Below, piece by piece: positions 21,401 to 24,989 of a DNA stretch of 24,989 bases. Location of the stretch: positions 1 through 24,989 of IMG/VR virus record IMGVR_UViG_3300008050_000291. The stretch is one strand, 5' to 3'. This stretch comes from a virus. Below the pieces are notes generated by a model. It made no database searches, was not told the DNA's origin, and saw only the letters and a program-made list of their open reading frames with translations. Made by a program: the position numbers and the translations under genes. Position 1 is the stretch's first letter. Every line of letters starts with the position of its first letter.

Positions 21401-24179
21401 CACCACCCTCAACAGATATTTTTCCACCCTTGCGAACAATTTCACCGAATTTTCTCGTTCCGTATTGTTTCGCCGCACTCTTAGGTACCATAAAATGAAG
21501 ATTATTCTCTTTCATATAGGCTTCCATCTCAGGTGTCGCTGAAAAGACAGCATATTTACCAAGTAAAGCACCTAGGCCACGCTGACTATTGGAAACTATA
21601 AAACTCTTATGAGCCCCACCCTCTGTTGGCATTCCCCAATCTCTATTTTGCGAATCAATAACATCACTTCTACCATATATAGCACCATCGGTGCCTTGAA
21701 TCATTTCTGTTGCAGGAGTATCCTTTGTAAATTTTTTAGTATCTTTCTCATTGAACAGTCTAAAACGAAAATTGCCATTATCTAAATCCGTAATATCTTT
21801 CTCTATTTTCCGATTATCTCCGCTAAATCCAGTAGTAAACCACACTTGTGCACGCTTATTGTAAGCCTTAGAGCTATTTATCATTCCTTCCCCAAAGATT
21901 GATTTAATATTTCCCGATACTAAATCATTTGAAAATCCATTTAACTCAAGTTCATATAATACATTGGATAAGTAGCCACGATTGAACATAGTTTTAGCAG
22001 TTCTATCACTTCTCATATCAGCTCTCATATGAGGACTATAAGTCTTAATATACTCATCTCTTTCAGCATTTAACTCTTTGGTAAATTGGTTCTTAAATGA
22101 CTGGACAGTTCTTTTCTTCTGCCCCTTCTTTTGCCCCTCATATTGAGCCTGTGCCCAAGCGTCTCTTACCTCTTTGATTCCTGTCTGATGAGCTATTTTT
22201 GGAGTATCTGGATGATATTGTACAAAGTACATTCTTTCAGCATCCCCTTTTCCTCCATAATAATACATATCCTGCTTGTTATGTAAAGAATAGAAATTTC
22301 TTGCGTGAAATTTGTCTGTCATATCTCTAGCCTTACTACGAGCCATCTCAACGCCTTGGAGATAAGGTAGTCCTGCTGATTTTGCCGCATTGATAGCTGG
22401 TTGCAATTCATTCCTATAATAGAATTCTTCCATCTCAAGCAAACTAAGTTCCTTCATCCTGTTATTAGTTATACCAGTAAAACTATCCATTACAGCATAA
22501 GTTGGAGCTTCAGAATCCCTGCCGTGCTTCCTAAGAAATGCTTCATTATAAATTTTATCTAAAAGCTTAGGCTCTTCTTTTAAAAGTTTACGATTACCAG
22601 CCGCATTACTGCCACCTTGTGGCAAAACTTCCCAATGTTGGGAACCTTTTTTAGCATAAGCTTTAGCAGTTAACATAGTAACAGGCTTTTCTTTAAGGGC
22701 CCTTATCGCATATTGCCTCCACCATCTATCAGCCTCATCTTTTGGGGCAACTCCATACTTTTTCTGTAGAAACTTAATCATACTTGCCTCAGGCGAATCA
22801 TCCTCACCTCTCTGAGCCTTGCCTAATATCTTTTTCCACTGAGTATCAACATCAACAATAGTTTTTACTCGTTCTTTATTTGGAGTATCCCCCTTTGACC
22901 AGATTTTTTCCATATTACGAGTAACAAAATTATCTATCTTTAAATGGACTCCGTGAGCAGAGCCAATATCAGCATCATCTTGTTGGCCTTTTTGGACTCT
23001 CTCATCAACAGGTAATTCTACAGTTTTAATAAGTTCCCCATACTGGTCTATAGTAACGCCTTTTTCAAGTATTTTATTAGCAATACTTTGACGTTCTTTA
23101 AGGGGCATACCCGGTAAATCTTGTAATAATTGATTCATTATAATATTAGCAGTAATAGGACGACCTATCTCATCAACTTGTCCTCTAACTTTATCTGCTA
23201 ATTCTACTGCCGCTTTTTGAGACTTGGAGTCTAATTTCCCAAATTCAGGGTGACCCTCTACCGGCTCTCCAATCGTACCGTCCTTGAACCGAGCGGCAAC
23301 AAACTTTTGTGCATTTCTCGTCGTATATGGCATCTCTTTGAACCCGAAGTAAGCACCAAGGAGATACTGATATACTTGCTCAGGAGTCGTTGCACCAGCC
23401 ATAGTCGAAGGTAATCCAGAATACACCGAAGCAGACACCGTCCGTAATAGCTTGTCACCTTGAGGGTCACCTGTTTTTATAAAATTTCCTATTCCTCTAA
23501 ACACAGCACCAGTTTCAGCTCCGTGTATAAAGGCAGTCATCATTTCATCAATACCTCCTTGCCAAGCACTTATTGCACTAGCAGTACCAAGATGAAAAGC
23601 TCCCTCAACAATATCATCAACAAGAGGGCCAGCTTTACCAATAGTGGACATAGCATCTTTAGTTGCATTACCTCTAAGAAGCGTAGCTTCAGCTTTTGCA
23701 CCTCTGGCTATCCTACTTGCTTCTTTTGTAAGCCAATTAGCACCTATCATAGGGATTGAACGCCCTTTAATCGCTTTAGCGGCGGCGGCTAATCTACTTG
23801 CCTTACCTACGGCATTTGGAATTGGTACCCAACCTACAAATCCAGCTAAATGTCCAACATTTCGTGCTATAGCTTCCCACTCATTAGTAGGGTCTTCACC
23901 CATTTTTAAAGTAGTGAAACCTTCACCAAAGCCAGAAGCGGCTTGTTGGACTATCCTTTTTACTGATATATCATTATCAGCCTTATTATGAGCAAAGGGG
24001 ATGTTATAATGTTGGGCGTGAAGAGCTACCTTATTTAACTTTTCTTCGTCAAACTGGTCAGGGAATTGATTATAATATGTAACAAGCTGTTCAGTAAGCC
24101 TATAATCTATAGAAGGCTCAAATCCAGCATTCGGGTCGAATTCCTCTTTATGCTCTTTGGGGTAATATGTTTCGGGCAT
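15480..24179 (-). CDS. giant protein with a two-barrel (DxDGD) RNA polymerase-like core (2899 aa)
   Basis: One frame of 8.7 kb without a break. Residues about 830-905 carry TDGAIYG (830-836), LLGKYAVF with Lys875, and MVPKSAAKQ (897-905, Lys900/904), matching the first double-psi barrel of QDE-1/YonO/crAss-type polymerases. Residues 1209-1211 are R-T-P, like the R-x-P of the second barrel, followed by LHPRTMEALGG and D1248-L-D-G-D1252, equivalent to the Mg-binding DxDGD of RNA polymerases; QLGPAVVNK follows near 1348. The N-terminal 800 and C-terminal 1500 residues are mostly helical, with hydrophobic stretches near 110-125 and 2754-2769. Size and gene context suggest packaging and injection with the DNA. 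The start overlaps the upstream stop (TAATG). A non-polymerase polyvalent protein is the alternative. Confidence 0.72.
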   Translation of the reverse strand: MPETYYPKEHKEEFDPNAGFEPSIDYRLTEQLVTYYNQFPDQFDEEKLNKVALHAQHYNIPFAHNKADNDISVKRIVQQAASGFGEGFTTLKMGEDPTNEWEAIARNVGHLAGFVGWVPIPNAVGKASRLAAAAKAIKGRSIPMIGANWLTKEASRIARGAKAEATLLRGNATKDAMSTIGKAGPLVDDIVEGAFHLGTASAISAWQGGIDEMMTAFIHGAETGAVFRGIGNFIKTGDPQGDKLLRTVSASVYSGLPSTMAGATTPEQVYQYLLGAYFGFKEMPYTTRNAQKFVAARFKDGTIGEPVEGHPEFGKLDSKSQKAAVELADKVRGQVDEIGRPITANIIMNQLLQDLPGMPLKERQSIANKILEKGVTIDQYGELIKTVELPVDERVQKGQQDDADIGSAHGVHLKIDNFVTRNMEKIWSKGDTPNKERVKTIVDVDTQWKKILGKAQRGEDDSPEASMIKFLQKKYGVAPKDEADRWWRQYAIRALKEKPVTMLTAKAYAKKGSQHWEVLPQGGSNAAGNRKLLKEEPKLLDKIYNEAFLRKHGRDSEAPTYAVMDSFTGITNNRMKELSLLEMEEFYYRNELQPAINAAKSAGLPYLQGVEMARSKARDMTDKFHARNFYSLHNKQDMYYYGGKGDAERMYFVQYHPDTPKIAHQTGIKEVRDAWAQAQYEGQKKGQKKRTVQSFKNQFTKELNAERDEYIKTYSPHMRADMRSDRTAKTMFNRGYLSNVLYELELNGFSNDLVSGNIKSIFGEGMINSSKAYNKRAQVWFTTGFSGDNRKIEKDITDLDNGNFRFRLFNEKDTKKFTKDTPATEMIQGTDGAIYGRSDVIDSQNRDWGMPTEGGAHKSFIVSNSQRGLGALLGKYAVFSATPEMEAYMKENNLHFMVPKSAAKQYGTRKFGEIVRKGGKISVEGGEVYHMKPNEMKGVLSEKFDSHSMQWQRLPKQMLSNLTPYAWQNIKPEQIDDIYNDLSRKSFNGDAETNAQLKMLEKNPKNEAFEAAVLNNLEGVGVKELLAVMKKPGMESFATKVYRKIQRMDLETDAERALNEGEITKEEYDALKGDKQELNVVHEKIQELVGDSLAGLMHKYVTPYRQTVMRNFVVNQIVRPVVKNSFSARMRPYEMGLRYQRKAGHNTSLLEKRDDIFFLDDGYKDMRVFSESWDGYRRLEDVWTDYNKGRFSGKVKKQVENTLSAIVQRTPMDSLSGAHKLQFKGFTGVRGFGTLLHPRTMEALGGADLDGDKAFGFFGGRSEDGTSGEGFKQSWMDMYGSQKEEFYKKDGTVAHQKTEIDPLTGKQYKDMLAFTDEDTLNKINSSVLKLSPHRRMKASFGAAGGRKQLGPAVVNKAVLSSAYAAIRASESGEFSYLKQFSGKYAGLYKIVLTPKTDSKSMESFRGITRASIALGSDPMDEAGLRGREVFFMEAAKRAFNFEVRFMGKKGGVHKKLTKQMNNNEFMMRQGLIRSLSRVNSVLFGRNIPEGRRWLPEEIQQEIEFANESFAGTPHNSLLPKLADTLRGVDMGDSIFKRIKFEEYKALYAEHDLLAQEMKPLRDAMGRSSMRTPMNAYLDIIFKNKLFTQEGFDAQLDPNHKGYKKKLFSGKAFNGYTKARRRKLDPENNVEHRAEIIRDIMLKGERFITDDISDFVSLRLIKKYTEGMSDAQIKKVWDYVDQVKKQSYLYARQRKMPLEPILSGLSESEANYIKEMELQFAPEKLSSAQDQIKTDIKIKLHKATLTPEEANLYDALMLGTFSRGNRHEVQKMIEGYKGNKWSQGFKEQINSLEEMSANTSLSKLGIISESVKDSMKKEFFKNYQEIFDKSIDVVSESEKARVKEEASEAKAPTELFDPKTGERTKGNPLEASDYDAVTQKYLDEVAPFEGLYEGKLNKEHRQLYNSLKEKLDVAFPNIVGRDLNGFMRERFGKDINKVDLSELKALDRWLEDTLTGTWYQKLFNKVKRGIPELTKWHYMMFPEAVNRDLMRKEILLLERRGSFKDVHGNVISGRIMKPTGVMEVIQDYIHKGQEWSIAGSEEEKIAIRKELSQYLNLDRGYDLHEIAIAFREMEVPNRWKEQYETQDNGMYLFMKESYDKAYRHIPKKHGWDLLKDQSFLVKKPNAEVINMTGREIVDSINEVYTKKNAESHEWLVGKPEALEPYKNLRVNKKTGEELNDFEYYNAIKKKFLKDIVQTINEGKRFKMDLGIDGLRWIARRVMISQIPAEFQKERTEIMKNLPRDNEATGQYDFDIYFPHLNFNRKAAAKQMEVGMDFILNNKSMSKEEKDIEIRKILIHHNQMTGDYMAMDTFGEHFDQVQNIVQDLVQKRKMSEGRITWFHNKKMGNQFSRKAHIDGWDRSPEAYETYIKNIHDTYYRLASQIITKDAIVGWSYNQWVKAGGKPAKSEPSKEKRGADVSSKDLDLINSWRTFFNLYTQGAMGYPTKIPESVMKNPNMKLKGSMYAFTADSEVTKKMNSIANKLGISKSKMQETFPEMGGPYDMSTIARLSNMEAKYALASLLAHPKSAIANLYGGSVHTLINTGYGNFKKARDINYLKSHVNPKWETMADVEAFVRSQGVIEEFLLYEASMNPELKGKKWGKFMQDAVAKIRKDPNMKDEDLSTLAQSHGITEAVLNKAAWFMREPERILRRDAFMAHYIQAKEKFGGAIKQFDHPILMEMAKKGVKATQFLYSAPFRPMFAATSLGKMMTRFQLWAWNAVRFRKDVINEAHYRGWQEGTPEFERFQRLATADLLMLGLSNVFMYSLFESALPAPWNYLQDTADWLLGDEKERDRAFFGAWPSQVAPLQLVTPPSLRLLPSLFKGMVTDDYSKLADYTMWTMFPFGRIARDVAGPGGMMENPMRSVEKMTGLPYMQFSRQVTKHKDDEMLGPKGISGAF

Positions 24180-24989
24180 TAATAGTCCATTCCACCTAAG
24201 TCACCCCAACCTTCATACCCTACTTCTTCAGAACTTCCTAGAGCAGATGCTTCCCAAGCTCCTATAGCGGCAGGCATAGCTAGATTACCTACCCCAGTCA
24301 TTATAGAAGATGCGGCTTCAGGAGTATTCTCTGCAAGAAGCTTAAGAATTTCAGCCTTACTCTCTGGGTTACCCCAAGCTTTAAGCAATTCTTTCTGCCT
24401 TGCCTTTGGAAGAACTTTAACGATTTCGTCAATAGATTTATTATTCTTCAGACCTTCTCTCAGAGAGCCCATAAATTTCTCAGCCGCCTTTTGTGTAGCG
24501 GCACCACCTTTCTTATAGCCTAAGAAACTCTTACCAAGATTAACTAAATCATCTGCGGCATATGCTGAAGTACCAAATTTATCCACAGCACGTTTTAAGA
24601 TTTCTCCAGCTTCTCCACCAACTTTTCCAGATTTAAGAATACCTTCAACTGCTCCCTTCATATGTGGAGCATATTCTTCACCAAGTTCACCTAGTGCTTC
24701 CTGAACTCCTTTGGAATCACCTTTTTTAGCGAGCCTAGCGGCTTTATCCATCGCTTTCTCGGCACCTTTTTTGAAGGTTGCTTGTCCAATCTTACTCTCA
24801 AGAATCTTTTCTCCTACTCCAGCGGTGGGGCCAAATCTTGACATAATTTGTCCTGCTCCAGTAGCGGCTCTCTTTGTTCCTCTTAGTGCTAATCCGGGAA
24901 GAGACCAATTTTTAGCAAAATTTACAAACTGCGATGCACCAGATTCGGCGGTTTTTATAGCCCTTAGACCTTCTTTACCACCTAACTTA
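24179..24989 (-). CDS. Ala/Gly/Lys-rich protein, 5' end beyond the window (partial)
   Basis: The frame has an ATG at 24844, but it stays open upstream to the right edge for another 48 codons with protein-like sequence (SGASQFVNFAKNWSLPGLAL) and no ribosome binding site at 24844, so the visible 269 residues are the C-terminal part of a longer gene. The sequence is helical and rich in Ala, Gly and Lys (KAMDKAARLAKKGDSKG), ends with an Ala-rich segment and an acidic Gly/Tyr tail (EEVGYEGWGDLGGMDY). Such compositions are common in internal virion or ejected proteins. Its TAA overlaps the giant gene's ATG. Confidence 0.75.
   Translation of the reverse strand, partial: KLGGKEGLRAIKTAESGASQFVNFAKNWSLPGLALRGTKRAATGAGQIMSRFGPTAGVGEKILESKIGQATFKKGAEKAMDKAARLAKKGDSKGVQEALGELGEEYAPHMKGAVEGILKSGKVGGEAGEILKRAVDKFGTSAYAADDLVNLGKSFLGYKKGGAATQKAAEKFMGSLREGLKNNKSIDEIVKVLPKARQKELLKAWGNPESKAEILKLLAENTPEAASSIMTGVGNLAMPAAIGAWEASALGSSEEVGYEGWGDLGGMDY

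Noticed and set aside
23460-23991. Rightward ORFs of 99 and 115 aa opposite the giant gene
   Set aside because: They are Ser/Leu/Ala-rich antisense products typical of shadows, in a region where the leftward frame is open for 8.7 kb.
1-24989. CRISPR array, insertion sequence or rRNA
   Set aside because: No regularly spaced repeats, transposase motifs, terminal inverted repeats or rRNA-like blocks were seen on either strand.

Overview
The window is most likely part of a tailed-phage (Caudoviricetes) genome, probably from an uncultured, AT-rich phage. Genes are tightly packed with stop/start overlaps (TAATG, ATGA). The left half is a rightward early/replication block containing a recombinase-like ATPase, a primase-helicase, a Gp157-like coiled-coil protein, an HNH nuclease and many very small proteins. 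The right half is a leftward block of very large proteins with no recognisable host-type domains except one striking polymerase-like core. There are no rRNA, tRNA, CRISPR or insertion-sequence signatures, and the host cannot be named from the sequence.

Layout. Positions 1-320 hold the possible tail of an upstream gene and then a structured, apparently non-coding leader. Positions 321-2092 carry a run of tiny proteins, several with one membrane segment, interrupted at 1394-1567 by a hairpin-rich non-coding stretch. Positions 2099-5240 carry the most interesting cassette: a ThiS/MoaD/ubiquitin-like beta-grasp protein (2099-2332), an E2-like protein with an HPH...CLG motif (2407-3819), a JAMM/JAB metallopeptidase with an intact HxHx7Sx2D motif (3752-4567), and a ThiF/E1-like adenylating enzyme (4581-5240). 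This is a complete conjugation/deconjugation set. It runs directly, with a one-base stop/start overlap, into a Sak4/AAA_24-type RecA-like ATPase (5240-6106), an SSB-like protein (6113-6715) and an AEP primase-DnaB-type helicase fusion (6730-8550). Positions 8504-13007 carry accessory genes: Gp157-like, HTH, a DUF6717-like protein, HNH, membrane microproteins and three Cys-rich proteins at the end. A strong intrinsic terminator (13029-13073) closes the rightward block.

From the right edge, three leftward genes converge on that terminator: an Ala/Gly-rich protein open at the window edge (24179-24989), a 2899-residue giant (15480-24179) and a 795-residue protein (13093-15480), all joined by TAATG overlaps. 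The giant contains what I read as a two-barrel RNA polymerase core: a first barrel with Lys residues at about 830-905, and a second barrel with an R-x-P motif (1209-1211) and the metal-binding D-x-D-G-D motif (1248-1252). By analogy with crAss-like phages and, in layout, N4, this suggests a virion-packaged, injected RNA polymerase that could transcribe the early block. The pairing of a phage-borne ubiquitin-like conjugation cassette linked to replication genes with a giant DxDGD polymerase-like protein is the main discovery lead. Both are motif-level readings that need structure prediction and profile searches.
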